This document shows positions 54,707 through 63,416 of a stretch of DNA of 64,000 nt, one piece after another (the stretch's first letter is position 1; each line of letters opens with the position of its first letter). Position numbers and translations under genes: made by a program. The notes under the pieces were generated by a model, which saw only the letters and a list, made by a program, of their open reading frames with translations, searched no databases and was not told where the DNA came from. Source of the DNA: Bacteroidota bacterium (GTDB lineage Bacteria; Bacteroidota; Ignavibacteria; UBA10030; SZUA-254); contig JAGVIE010000006.1 of assembly GCA_020056225.1 (NCBI GenBank), positions 79,085 to 143,084 on the forward strand, in the 5' to 3' direction.

Positions 54707-55189
54707 ATGAATGAACAAATTTGTTTCAAACCAATCGGAATAATTCATTCACCCTTTGCCGAAATATCGGGTGTTCTAATTCAGCCATTGAGTGCTAAAG
54801 GCATCAAAGGTACAATCGAATTAATTACTGACTTTACCGAAGGATTGAAAGATATTAATGGATTTTCACATATAATATTAATTTATTACTTCCATCTAGT
54901 AAATAAATTCTCTTTACAAGTAGTGCCTTTTATGGATAATGAATTGCATGGAATCTTTGCAACGCGAGCACCTTCTCGCCCCAACGCTATTGGTATTTCA
55001 ACTGTTCGCCTAATAAGCGTTAAGCAAAACATATTGCACATCGAAGAAGTTGATATCATCGATGAAACACCGTTGTTGGACATAAAGCCCTTTTATCCAC
55101 AATTTGATAATCGAAGTACTGATAAAGTAGGATGGTTGAAAGGTAAAGAAATTTTAGATGGGATTCGATCGGATAATAGATTTAAATAA
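54707..55189 (+). CDS. TrmO-family tRNA N6-threonylcarbamoyladenosine methyltransferase
   Basis: A 160-aa UPF0066/YaeB/TrmO-type protein: FKPIGIIHSPF at the start, INGFSHIILIYYFH, and the signature FATRAPSRPNAIGISTVRL, followed by DIIDETPLLDIKPFYPQFD. TrmO methylates t6A37 in tRNA-Thr using SAM. Length matches the short single-domain form; E. coli TrmO has an added C-terminal domain. It overlaps the end of the PLP-enzyme remnant region. Confidence 0.88.
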   Translation: MNEQICFKPIGIIHSPFAEISGVLIQPLSAKGIKGTIELITDFTEGLKDINGFSHIILIYYFHLVNKFSLQVVPFMDNELHGIFATRAPSRPNAIGISTVRLISVKQNILHIEEVDIIDETPLLDIKPFYPQFDNRSTDKVGWLKGKEILDGIRSDNRFK

Positions 55190-55205
55190 AATGTAGTAAA
55201 CCAAA

Positions 55206-55826
55206 ATGCAAGATTTTTCTAAGTTAATCGCGTCTATTTCTCTTACTGATAGCGACAAGTTATTACAAGGTTGGAGATACAACTTAGCTGCTGAGTATTT
55301 TGAAATCCTCAGTCATGCCACATTAGATACCCACCAGCCGATACTAGAATTGGCTACAGGAACAGGAAGAATGTCGGCTGTGCTAACTCGGCTCGGTTAC
55401 GATGTAATCACAGGCGATGTTTCAACCGAAGACAGAAAAAATGCCGGGCTGCGTATTACAACAGAGTATCTTCATAAGGTAAAGCTGCTTACAATCGACA
55501 TGGAATCGTTGTCCTTTGACGATGGTAATTTTCCATCAGTAATATCGATGAATACTTTTCATCATCTTGAGCACCCGGAGGTTTGTCTAAGAGAGTTAAT
55601 TCGCGTACACTCCGGGAAGAATTCCCTGATAATTGGCGACTTCAATAAAACGGGTTTTGCCGAGCTTCAAAAAATTCATCGTATCCTTTATGGAAAAGAT
55701 CATACGCGTGGTAATTTAAGTATGGATAAATTAAAACCGCTTCTGGAAACACAATATCACGAAGTTAAAGAAATTCATACACAATTAAATGTTACAATCA
55801 TTGTATCTGCAAAGAAGAAAAAGTAA
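55206..55826 (+). CDS. Class I SAM-dependent methyltransferase
   Basis: A 206-aa methyltransferase: motif I ILELATGTGRM, acidic end of strand 2 in ITGDVST, motif II region SLSFDDGNFPSVISMNTFHH (NTFHH in place of the usual aliphatic run). Substrate unknown. Lies 16 bases after trmO and 13 before a DUF6125-like gene, so probably the middle of a short operon. Confidence 0.82.
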   Translation: MQDFSKLIASISLTDSDKLLQGWRYNLAAEYFEILSHATLDTHQPILELATGTGRMSAVLTRLGYDVITGDVSTEDRKNAGLRITTEYLHKVKLLTIDMESLSFDDGNFPSVISMNTFHHLEHPEVCLRELIRVHSGKNSLIIGDFNKTGFAELQKIHRILYGKDHTRGNLSMDKLKPLLETQYHEVKEIHTQLNVTIIVSAKKKK

Positions 55827-55839
55827 ATCGGAGAATTAA

Positions 55840-56358
55840 ATGGAACACATCGAAAAGTTGAGTAAGGATGAATTAATTAAACTACTTAAAGTATATGCAA
55901 AAAATTGGTTGGCTCACGATGGTTGTTGGTTTTTAGCGGCAGAAGATAAATATGGAATAGAAGCAGCCATTGAACTTGATACGAAATCGTGGAACAGGTT
56001 CGCCGTTGCGGAAGCTCGACGGATTATGAAGGAATTTAATATTTTCGAAAACGGCGGTCTGAAAGCGCTCGAACAGGCGTTCGGTTACCGTCTGTATGCT
56101 GCAATCAATAAACAAGAAATTGAATGGGTAAATGATCAGACAATGGTATTTAGGATGGTGGAATGCCGAGTTCAGAAAACCAGAGCGGAGAAAAATCTTT
56201 CACCATTCCCCTGTAAACCAGTAGGTATGGTTGAGTTTAGTCAGTTTGCAAAAACGATTGACCCTCGCATCCAAACCCGCTGCCGCACATGCCCGCCCGA
56301 TTCGATTACAGACGTTTATTGTGAGTGGGAATTCACTGTTCAAAATACAATGGAATGA
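55840..56358 (+). CDS. DUF6125-like cytoplasmic protein
   Basis: A 172-aa protein matching the pattern of the DUF6125 family: LLKVYAKNWLAHDGCWFLAA, ELDTKSWNRFAVAEARRIM and the C-terminal cysteines of RCRTCPPDS and VYCEWEF. The cysteines (GCW, ECRV, FPCK, RCRTC, VYC) could bind a metal or haem-like cofactor. Function unknown; often beside methyltransferases. Ribosome site GGAGAAT precedes the ATG. Confidence 0.75.
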   Translation: MEHIEKLSKDELIKLLKVYAKNWLAHDGCWFLAAEDKYGIEAAIELDTKSWNRFAVAEARRIMKEFNIFENGGLKALEQAFGYRLYAAINKQEIEWVNDQTMVFRMVECRVQKTRAEKNLSPFPCKPVGMVEFSQFAKTIDPRIQTRCRTCPPDSITDVYCEWEFTVQNTME

Positions 56359-56393
56359 AATTTTATCTTGTAAAACTAATTAAAGGAAAAATT

Positions 56394-56876
56394 ATGCGAA
56401 CACGACAAATTGCAATCATCATCTTATTAATCGAGATGACTTTTACTCCAGTGGATGCACAATGGAAACATATCGGCAGAGACTTGAAAATAGAAGAAAC
56501 AACACACATCACCGAGTTGACGGAGCATCCAGAAAAATATTTCAACCGCGATGTGAAGATCGAAGGAATCATTGCATCGGCTTGTACCAACGAAGGATGT
56601 TTCATCGAAGTTGTTTCAAAAGATGGAACAGGAGAAGGTATAGTTGTGAACTTCCCTGAGTTGGTTCACAAGTTCCCAACCGACTGTGCCGGATACGAAG
56701 TGGTAGTTGAAGGAATGTTTTACCAGAAAATTTATCCCGAGTCGCGCGTTCTCCACTGGCAAGGACATTCATTCAGAAAGGGGATAAAAGTCCCGGAGTT
56801 TTCATTGATTAAGTGCATCCATGCAAAGGGGGTAAGCATCGGTGAGGTAAAGGCAACTGCACCTAAGCCAGGTTAA
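56394..56876 (+). CDS. Exported OB-fold protein (DUF4920-like)
   Basis: A 160-aa protein with signal peptide (IAIIILLIEMTFTPVDA) and an OB-like beta domain: YFNRDVKIEGIIASACTNEG with two cysteines (CTNEGC), VVNFPELVHKFPTDCAGYEV, HWQGHSFRKG. Fits the DUF4920 pattern of Bacteroidota periplasmic proteins. Start at ATG 56394 after AAAGGAAAA; the track start at 56325 lies inside the previous gene. Role unknown, perhaps metal or redox related because of the cysteines. Confidence 0.7.
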   Translation: MRTRQIAIIILLIEMTFTPVDAQWKHIGRDLKIEETTHITELTEHPEKYFNRDVKIEGIIASACTNEGCFIEVVSKDGTGEGIVVNFPELVHKFPTDCAGYEVVVEGMFYQKIYPESRVLHWQGHSFRKGIKVPEFSLIKCIHAKGVSIGEVKATAPKPG

Positions 56877-56915
56877 ATCATTCCTGCATCAGTAGACCGG
56901 ATTAATCTCAACGTT

Positions 56916-57203
56916 ATGGAGTTCGAAGCCGAAGGTTTTGGTGCTGGCAAAAAATGGTTTCTCCCTGGAGATAGCACTGAAAAACATAACTCAGGAAATT
57001 ATAGGGAAATTGTTTATTGTCTGGATGGAACGATTACCGTATTCAAGGAAGGTATTTTACCAATAACACTTGTTTCAGGAGAAATTACATACATTCCACC
57101 TGAGACCAAGCACGAAATAAAAAATCTTTCAGATAAACCTGCCAAGTACTTCTTTGTGTTCTCAAAAATGATTGAAAGTGAAAAGAAACCGCATCAGCAT
57201 TAA
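56916..57203 (+). CDS. Small cupin-domain protein
   Basis: A 95-aa single-domain cupin: HNSGNYREIVYCLDGTITVF is motif 1 and YIPPETKHEIKNLSDKPAKY is motif 2, with His/Glu positions suited to a metal. Ends EKKPHQH. Start ATG 56916 lacks a strong ribosome site. Role unknown; small cupins often bind sugars or metals or regulate enzymes nearby. Confidence 0.8.
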   Translation: MEFEAEGFGAGKKWFLPGDSTEKHNSGNYREIVYCLDGTITVFKEGILPITLVSGEITYIPPETKHEIKNLSDKPAKYFFVFSKMIESEKKPHQH

Positions 57204-57262
57204 CGTAGAACGACTTCATCGAGCTATACTACATAATAACTTTAACTCAACATCGAATTTGC

Positions 57263-57300
57263 AAAAAAAACATCCTAAGAACATGAAGTTCTCAGGATGT
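57263..57300 (-). terminator. Rho-independent terminator for the DUF4382 gene (reverse strand)
   Basis: On the reverse strand: ACATCCTGAGAAC hairpins with GTTCTTAGGATGT (one mismatch), followed by eight T. It lies 27 bases after the DUF4382 stop. Confidence 0.85.
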
Positions 57301-57326
57301 ACACTGCAATAATTATTCAACGAACC

Positions 57327-58112
57327 TTAATTCGATAGTAGTGTTATTGTACCAATATTGCTGTCTTGTTGTCTGACGACAGCTACACCTGCGATAGTAG
57401 AATCTCTGTATGCTGTGTTCGCAGGAATGATTTTCAGTGTGTATGTTCCTTCGGGCAGCGCCATTAGCTTAAAATTTCCAGATGTATCCGGGATAGTTGA
57501 TACCGTGTCGAGACCGACTGTGGTTTGCACTAAAGCATTCGCAACGGTTGGAAGAATTTTCCCTGAAATCGTTCCAGATATGACGTTAGAAACGACTCGA
57601 ATTGTAGGTTGCAGTTTGTATGTATTGCTTCCGAGCAATTTGATCGATTCATCCGCATCAAAGTCGAGCGTTAATTCATACAATTTGTCGGCTTCGATTG
57701 TGAACGCATGTGTGAGTTTGATGCCGCTTTCCATTCCGCTTGGTATTACGAGATCATATTTAATACCATTCACAACAACATTACTTCCGCTATCGATCAT
57801 GAGGCGGAGTTGTGTGTAATGTTCGGGAGTAAGTTTTGCTGTCCCGAGTATTGAACTTGCACCGTTCCTAAGTGTGAGTAAATCGTAGGTAGCCGGCGTG
57901 TTGTTTATTGTAGACCAACCTGTAGTAGTATCGGTATCTGAATTATGAACTTCGACTCGGTTAACTACGATGTTCACTTCGTCGTAATCTCCCGGAGAAT
58001 CTACGAGATATAACTTCAATTCACCAGGTCCGGGTGTCGCTTCAACAGCCGATTTTTCGCATCCAGTTATTATCAGGAAGCTGGCAATAAGAAAAAGTAA
58101 TGTGTATTTCAT
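57327..58112 (-). CDS. DUF4382 lipoprotein with carboxypeptidase-regulatory-like domain
   Basis: A 261-aa lipoprotein: signal LLFLIASFLIITGC with lipobox cysteine at 18. The DUF4382 domain (~30-165) has ELKLYLVDSPGDYDEVNIVV and the TPEHYTQLRLMID motif. The C-terminal ~70 residues are a regulatory-like beta domain (GTISGKILPTVANALVQTTV, LPEGTYTLKIIPA). Such proteins sit at the cell surface in Bacteroidota; function unknown. Last gene of the reverse-strand cluster. Confidence 0.85.
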   Translation of the reverse strand: MKYTLLFLIASFLIITGCEKSAVEATPGPGELKLYLVDSPGDYDEVNIVVNRVEVHNSDTDTTTGWSTINNTPATYDLLTLRNGASSILGTAKLTPEHYTQLRLMIDSGSNVVVNGIKYDLVIPSGMESGIKLTHAFTIEADKLYELTLDFDADESIKLLGSNTYKLQPTIRVVSNVISGTISGKILPTVANALVQTTVGLDTVSTIPDTSGNFKLMALPEGTYTLKIIPANTAYRDSTIAGVAVVRQQDSNIGTITLLSN

Positions 58113-58158
58113 AATGTTTCTCCTATATTGTTAATGATTCAGTTAATTATTTTTCTTG

Positions 58159-59301
58159 TTAATACTGATAAGTCAAATTTATACCAAAGATATTATTGCT
58201 GTATTTAAAGTACTCATCGTTTGATGAGTTTTGGAGATATTCGTACGATAAACCGAAAGAAAGTCCTAATTCCTCAAAATTTTTTTCCGCAGATATGTAG
58301 ATATTTTTACGTGTGTCAATTCTTTTTTCGGCAATTTCATTCCCAATAAGATCGTATGCCGGTCGAAGAAGGTAATTGCGGTTCTGTATTCCCGAAGTCA
58401 TCTTGAGTACGACTTGAGCCGGCAATAACTGTGTTAGCGTAATATTTGCTGATGGTCCTTCGTATGAATATTGATCGTCAAAGATATCGTCACCCGATAC
58501 AATTCCATCGTACGACAATATATAACGTGATTCGCTTTGGAGATTTAAAATGTATTGTCCTGATAAGCTTAAGCCTGTTCCATCAACTATTGCCTGACCG
58601 ATCCGCATCATCCCAATTAATTGTGTTACACTGGGATATGAAGATGTGCTTGCAGAATTTTTTTCTCCCCATCTTCCACTACCCATAGTGGAGGTTGTAT
58701 CGATATTTGGCGTCGTATACATCTTATATCCAAAATCAGTTTGTAAAATGATTGTCGTTCGAGTCGGTAAGAAGCTTTTTAATTGAAAAAAAGCTGCATG
58801 TTCGATGTAATTAAAATCAGGAACTTCTTGCATTTTCAAATAAGTGAACGAATAGCCGGACATTCCGGTAAGCCGTTCAGAGATCGGGAATTTTATAGTC
58901 CCGAATAAATTCAATTGGTTATGGTCGTATAGGGTGTAATCATTCCTGTTGATTCTTGTACTATATGAAGCGCCAAGATTAAGATATGTATCCTGCTCTT
59001 CACCGTAGAGATGATTATAATCAATGCCGATTGAATGATAGTGGAATGTTCTATCTATTGTAGTGCTGTAATAATTCAGAGAACCTGAGTAGAACATCTC
59101 TGTTGCACTATTATCGGTTTCCCACGTGTACGATCCGGTAAGTGAAAGCGATGTAATCTTATCTTTCATCTGGAGGTAATTATTATTGATATTGTCGTCG
59201 TACTTACCGCTCAAACCTGTTTGCAGACTCCATTGACTTAATCCGCTGGAAGTAAGTAAAATAAAAGTAAAAAACGCGTTATATATTCGAACTAATTTCA
59301 T
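58159..59301 (-). CDS. Outer-membrane beta-barrel protein
   Basis: A 380-aa protein with signal peptide (YNAFFTFILLTSSGLSQ) and alternating beta strands through the whole mature part (SLQTGLSGKYDDNINNNYL, LNLGASYSTRINRNDYTLYD), ending with a C-terminal aromatic strand (IFGINLTYQY), as in outer-membrane barrels. Start at ATG 59301 in an ATGA overlap with the preceding gene; the track start at 59394 lies inside that gene. Coupled to the small Asp-rich protein. No known family recognised. Confidence 0.78.
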   Translation of the reverse strand: MKLVRIYNAFFTFILLTSSGLSQWSLQTGLSGKYDDNINNNYLQMKDKITSLSLTGSYTWETDNSATEMFYSGSLNYYSTTIDRTFHYHSIGIDYNHLYGEEQDTYLNLGASYSTRINRNDYTLYDHNQLNLFGTIKFPISERLTGMSGYSFTYLKMQEVPDFNYIEHAAFFQLKSFLPTRTTIILQTDFGYKMYTTPNIDTTSTMGSGRWGEKNSASTSSYPSVTQLIGMMRIGQAIVDGTGLSLSGQYILNLQSESRYILSYDGIVSGDDIFDDQYSYEGPSANITLTQLLPAQVVLKMTSGIQNRNYLLRPAYDLIGNEIAEKRIDTRKNIYISAEKNFEELGLSFGLSYEYLQNSSNDEYFKYSNNIFGINLTYQY

Positions 59302-59624
59302 TGCCGTCCTCTGGGACCTTTCTTTTGTCCACCTTGTTTCATTGAATTTTTTCCACCTAATCGCCAGCCTAATCCGCTTGCACGGTCGTCGCAAATTCCA
59401 TCACCGTCCCGATCGATGAATTTATCTTTTTTGTTTTTAAACTTCTTTCCTTTTTGCTGTTGTGCATCATCGATTCCGTCGGCGTTTTCATCAACTATCT
59501 GCCGTTGTTGTAATTGCTTCTCTGCCTGGTTCTTTTTTACAGTAGCGGAATCCTGGACAGCTTGCGCAGTTGATTCACCGACCGTTAAGATTACGATCGC
59601 CAATATTATCCAAATTGTTTTCAT
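59298..59624 (-). CDS. Small exported Asp-rich (TSP3/EF-hand-like) protein
   Basis: A 108-aa exported protein: signal IIWIILAIVILTVGEST-like (IWIILAIVILTVG), a Gln/Lys-rich helical stretch, then two calcium-binding-type repeats DENADGIDDAQ and DRDGDGICDDRAS, as in thrombospondin type 3 repeats, and a basic Gly-rich end (KQGGQKKGPRGRQ). Start at ATG 59624 after GGAGAA. Related in design to the protein at 60204-60587. Coupled to the barrel gene downstream. Confidence 0.7.
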   Translation of the reverse strand: MKTIWIILAIVILTVGESTAQAVQDSATVKKNQAEKQLQQRQIVDENADGIDDAQQQKGKKFKNKKDKFIDRDGDGICDDRASGLGWRLGGKNSMKQGGQKKGPRGRQ

Positions 59625-59690
59625 TAAGTTATTCTCCAATATTAAAATTAATAATTACCAATATAGTAATATGAATTTTAAAATATTTAG

Positions 59691-60131
59691 TCATTTCCAG
59701 CGATTGCTCCGTCCTTGTCCTTTACCCTGCATCTTGCTTGCTTTATTTTTTACCCCTGCCCATTTTGGGATGCCATTTTCATCGGCAAGCGAGATCGATT
59801 TACCGTCTTGAGAAATTTCCCAGGGATAAAAATGGTACTGCCCGTTTACATTTTCAACTTCACCGCGGACTCTGGCTTTAATGTTCTTTTTCAACTCAAA
59901 CTTTTCACGATGCCAATACCAATATGGTCCTAAGTGTATCTCGTATTCTCTTCCATTCTCATCTTTCAATGTGGCGCAGGAGTGATTGACTTTTATTATT
60001 ATACCGCTAACCGACATTACGCCATTCTTATCTGTGTTCATAGAGCCGCTTGATTTTCCAGTCTGTGCAAAAGCCGGCAACAGAAAAAACAGCATAAGGA
60101 CTGTAAACATTATCGTATTTGTTAGCTTCAT
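59691..60131 (-). CDS. Exported protein, OB-fold-like, unknown function
   Basis: A 146-aa protein with signal peptide (MFTVLMLFFLLPAFAQ). The mature part has beta-rich sequence (SGIIIKVNHSCATLKDENGR, YEIHLGPYWYWH, IKARVRGEVENVNGQYHFYP) resembling MamS/DUF-type OB domains, with a basic Gly-rich tail (KMQGKGQGRSNRWK). A single cysteine and the YWYWH cluster could bind a ligand or metal. Between two Asp/Gly-rich exported proteins on the same strand. Confidence 0.7.
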   Translation of the reverse strand: MKLTNTIMFTVLMLFFLLPAFAQTGKSSGSMNTDKNGVMSVSGIIIKVNHSCATLKDENGREYEIHLGPYWYWHREKFELKKNIKARVRGEVENVNGQYHFYPWEISQDGKSISLADENGIPKWAGVKNKASKMQGKGQGRSNRWK

Positions 60132-60155
60132 AATTTTATTCCTTTCATCTTCAAA

Positions 60156-60191
60156 ATAAAAAAAAGCTGGAGTTGTTGAGACCCCAGCTTG
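60156..60191 (-). terminator. Rho-independent terminator after the Gly-rich gene (reverse strand)
   Basis: On the reverse strand AAGCTGGGG...CCAGCTT forms a 7-bp stem with a short loop and is followed by a long T run. It ends the 60204-60587 gene and lies 25 bases before the start of the next gene, so expression of the downstream genes may be attenuated. Confidence 0.85.
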
Positions 60192-60203
60192 ATGTTTGCT
60201 CTC

Positions 60204-60587
60204 TTATCCACGACCTTTTGGACCTGTGCCATCGCAAGCGCCAGTTCCAACACCTGTTTTACGGCCGTTTCCGGTGCCGTCCTTCGGACCAACACCACTC
60301 TTACCTGTGCCGTTACCTGAGCCATAACCGCTCCCTTTGCCGCTCATGGAAGATGTGCCTTTGTTGGCTTGCCCGAATTTCTTTCCGGTTCCGTCTTTCG
60401 GTTTTACATAATCGGGATCTTTACCGTTCGGTATTCCATCACCGTCGTCATCCCGCGGTCCATATTGTTCCATATTCTTTTTGCCAAACTGATTGCCGAC
60501 TTGCTGTGAGAATGCGCTGTCGAGAGTTAACAAACTAAAAACTCCGAGCATCAGAAGTACGAGTGAGAAAGATATTGTGCGTTTCAT
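60204..60587 (-). CDS. Exported Gly-rich, TSP3-like small protein
   Basis: A 127-aa protein: signal peptide (SLVLLMLGVFSLLTLDSAFS), one calcium-binding-type repeat DDDGDGIPNGKDPDY, then a low-complexity tail of K-DGTGKK, GSGYGSGNGTG and GPKDGTGNG units. The tail looks like tandem G/T/K repeats and is probably disordered or structural at the surface. First gene of the reverse-strand group ending at 57327. Function unknown. Confidence 0.72.
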   Translation of the reverse strand: MKRTISFSLVLLMLGVFSLLTLDSAFSQQVGNQFGKKNMEQYGPRDDDGDGIPNGKDPDYVKPKDGTGKKFGQANKGTSSMSGKGSGYGSGNGTGKSGVGPKDGTGNGRKTGVGTGACDGTGPKGRG

Positions 60588-60932
60588 TGTTTATTCCTTT
60601 TAGTTGTATTGATGAATTAGTTTGAATTATTTTTTCTTCTGTTCGTATTCATTACAAGTGATGTGCCAATCATTAAATTATCCTAATTAGCGCGGAAAGA
60701 TTGATTTATCTTTTAGCAATCATTTGTTGTCGACACTATTGTCGAAAGTCTTCGGCAGAATCGTCGATATGTCTCATTGCGGTTCTGTAATACCATTATT
60801 ATTTGGCAGGAAACCACTAATTATATATTGGCACGTGTATTGAACCAGTATTAAAGCTGTTTGTATCTTTTCACGTTTATAATCATCTAACAAATAACAT
60901 AAATTATATTAATGTCGGATCGGATAATTTCC
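60588..60932. promoter_or_regulatory. 345-base divergent region between Gly-rich gene and TonB receptor
   Basis: No ORF of note. It separates two diverging units and should contain both promoters. One imperfect inverted stretch (GTCGACACTATTGTCGAAAG and TCGTCGATATG near 60728-60772) may be an operator; this is weak. Confidence 0.4.
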
Positions 60933-63166
60933 ATGCAAAAAATATTTCAACAAAACATAATTTATATTTTATCTCTCATCATAATTGTCATGAGTGTTAA
61001 CCGTGCATACTCGGAAGAGAAATTCGGAAGCATTTCGGGTGAAGTGCGCGATGCAGTAACGAAGCAACCACTGCCAGCGGCAAATGCCATGCTTGTGGGA
61101 ACTAACTCCGGTGCATCAACTAACGACAATGGATATTTTGTTATAAAAAATATTCCGATCGGTGTCTATCAATTAAAAGTGTCGTATATCGGTTACAACA
61201 ATTTCATCAATGATGATGTTCAAGTTGTATTAAACCGAAACACGAATATGTAGTAGTAACCGGAGGATATTTTCAGAAACCTACGGAAAGCACTGTTAGC
61301 TATCGAACGCTTTCGTCACAAGAGATTCGACGCTCTCCCGGCTCGGCAGAAGATATATTTCGGGTGATGCAATCGTTGCCGGGTGTTGCAACTGCTGGCG
61401 GTAAAAGCGCTCAGTTGATTGTTCGCGGCGGAAGTCCTGACGAAAATCTAACACTGCTCGATAATATCGAAATCTATAACCCAATACATTTTGCACGCAC
61501 AGGTGAATCGATGGGAATCATAAGCATAATAAATCCTTCGTTGTTGAAAGAAGTAAATTTTATGACGGGCGGTTTTCCGGCTAAGTATGGTGATAAAATG
61601 TCGTCTGTGTTCGATATGACTATGGTCGATGGTAATAAGGAATTACACAATATCGATGTCAATGCAAATGTAGCCGGCTTCGGATTGATGGTAGATGGAC
61701 CGGTGATGGATAACGGCACAATGGTTTTTTCTGCACGACGCGGTTTATTTGATATGCTGACATCAATTCTCAATCGACCCGCGGCCCCAAGTTATTATGA
61801 TGCTGTAGGAAAGTTTACATACGATTTAAATGCCAAAAATCGATTGAGTCTTGTCGGTTTTTATTATCTCGATCAGATAGAGCGTGAAGGGACTGTAAGA
61901 ATGAAAAGTTCTACCGATACCGGTAAGTATAATTATTTAACGCGCGATGATTATGGAACTGCATTCGGTGTTAATTGGCGTTATCTCTTATCGCCGAAAG
62001 CTTATAGTTTAACTACTCTGTCATTTTCGGGTAACGGCTGGAATACTCTTCGAGGCACCGAAACTCAAAGAGATTTAATAGGTGAAGATATTCTTGAGAA
62101 CAGCTATACCTTGAAAAATGAAATCACTTATCAAATAAAATCTAATCTTGATATTAAAAGCGGAGTTCATGTTCGATTTATCGAATCGGAACATATAACA
62201 TGGAAACCCGCCGACACTACTCGGCTTGGGCAAATTATTCCTGCGTCGTCAATTTCTTATCTACCCGATTTAAGTAATAAAACATCCGTATTTATGCAAA
62301 GCACATGGAGCCCATGGGTGCGATTATCTTTAACTGCCGGCGGACGTTATGATTATTTCTCCTTCACAAAAGAAGAAACATTTAGTCCGCGCTTGTCAGC
62401 TTCTTATCATCTGACAGATAGAACATCTTTCAACATGGCGTATGGCAAATATTATCAAACCCCTGCATCATACCAGATTGCCCTCGATCCACTCAATCAA
62501 CAGCTTCGCAGCAGCAGTGCGATCCATTATATTATTGGTGTAGAACAACTCCTCCGCGATGACATCCGTGCAACGCTTGAAGTGTATCATAAAGATTTAT
62601 CGAATGTTATCGTAGGAAACGACACAACCGATATTCTATACAATACTGGAAGCGGTTACGCGAGAGGAATTGAATTATCTCTCCAGAAAAAATTTACAGA
62701 TGGATTTGTTGGAACGGCATCGTATACTTTTTCCGAGTCGAAGCGGCAAGATGCTGATGGACTTGCCGAGTATTATTTCGAATTCGATAGACCCCATATC
62801 CTGAATCTGATTGCAGGCATTGAGCTTGGCGAGGGTTGGCAGCTTGGTGCAAAATTCCAATATTCATCCGGTAATCCCTTTACACCCGTTGCGGGCGTAA
62901 CGGAAAAGAACGGTACTTTTTATGTGGTCGACGGCGATTACAATTCAGACCGGCTTCCCGCTTATCACAAACTTGATGTCCGTTTCGATAAGAAGTTTGT
63001 TTTTAACGCTTGGACTTTGACCGCATATCTCGACCTTTGGAATGTGTACAACCGAGAAAATATATTAGATTATTCTTACAAAGTCGATTCTAACGGTCTC
63101 ATCACAGAAACGCCGAGGTACGATTTTGGAATATTACCGATTATTGGGTTAACGGCGCAGTTTTAA
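60933..63166 (+). pseudogene. TonB-dependent receptor, frameshifted near the plug
   Basis: Two ORFs (60912..61253, 61364..63166) in different frames make one receptor. The first holds a signal peptide and a carboxypeptidase-regulatory-like domain (ISGEVRDAVTKQPLPAANAM, GVYQLKVSYIGY) and stops at NRNTNM. The second frame is open from about 61249 and continues EYVVVTGGYFQKPTESTVSY, a plug domain (VMQSLPGVATAGGKSAQLIV) and a 22-strand-type barrel ending LPIIGLTAQF. About ten residues usual at the join are missing, so a small out-of-frame deletion is likely. Probably inactive, unless it is a sequence error. Substrate unknown. Confidence 0.85.
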
Positions 63167-63336
63167 ATATCAGATCAATATATTTATTAAACATCGTAGC
63201 TTTTCAATGAATTCAAACAACAAAAAGAAATTTCAATCGAGTCGAAGATTCGTAGAAGGGATGAGTCCGAAACAAGTTTGACTTTAACATGAGCTTTTCG
63301 TAATATTTGCGGTGATAGATTCTTAGGCTTATTAGA

Positions 63337-63399
63337 GTCTAACATTCACACTGCCTGCATGTTAGCTCGATTTATTGGCAGTATAATTAATAGTTAGGC
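63337..63399 (+). repeat. attC-like site before the last ORF
   Basis: GTCTAAC (RYYYAAC) at the left and GTTAGGC (GTTRRRY) at the right are complementary at six of seven positions; inside them ACTGCC and GGCAGT pair. Length 63 bases and box order R''-L''-L'-R' fit integron attC sites. Spacers are unequal (6 and 10), which is untypical. The next gene begins 18 bases after the right box, as in a cassette. Confidence 0.5.
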
Positions 63400-63416
63400 G
63401 GGCGAAAATCATTATT

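Noticed and set aside
54505-54714. 69-aa plus-strand ORF
   Set aside because: Out-of-frame read over the remnant of the third trans-sulfuration gene.
61236-61262. Programmed ribosomal frameshift in the TonB receptor
   Set aside because: No slippery heptamer or stimulatory hairpin; residues are also missing at the junction, which fits a deletion.
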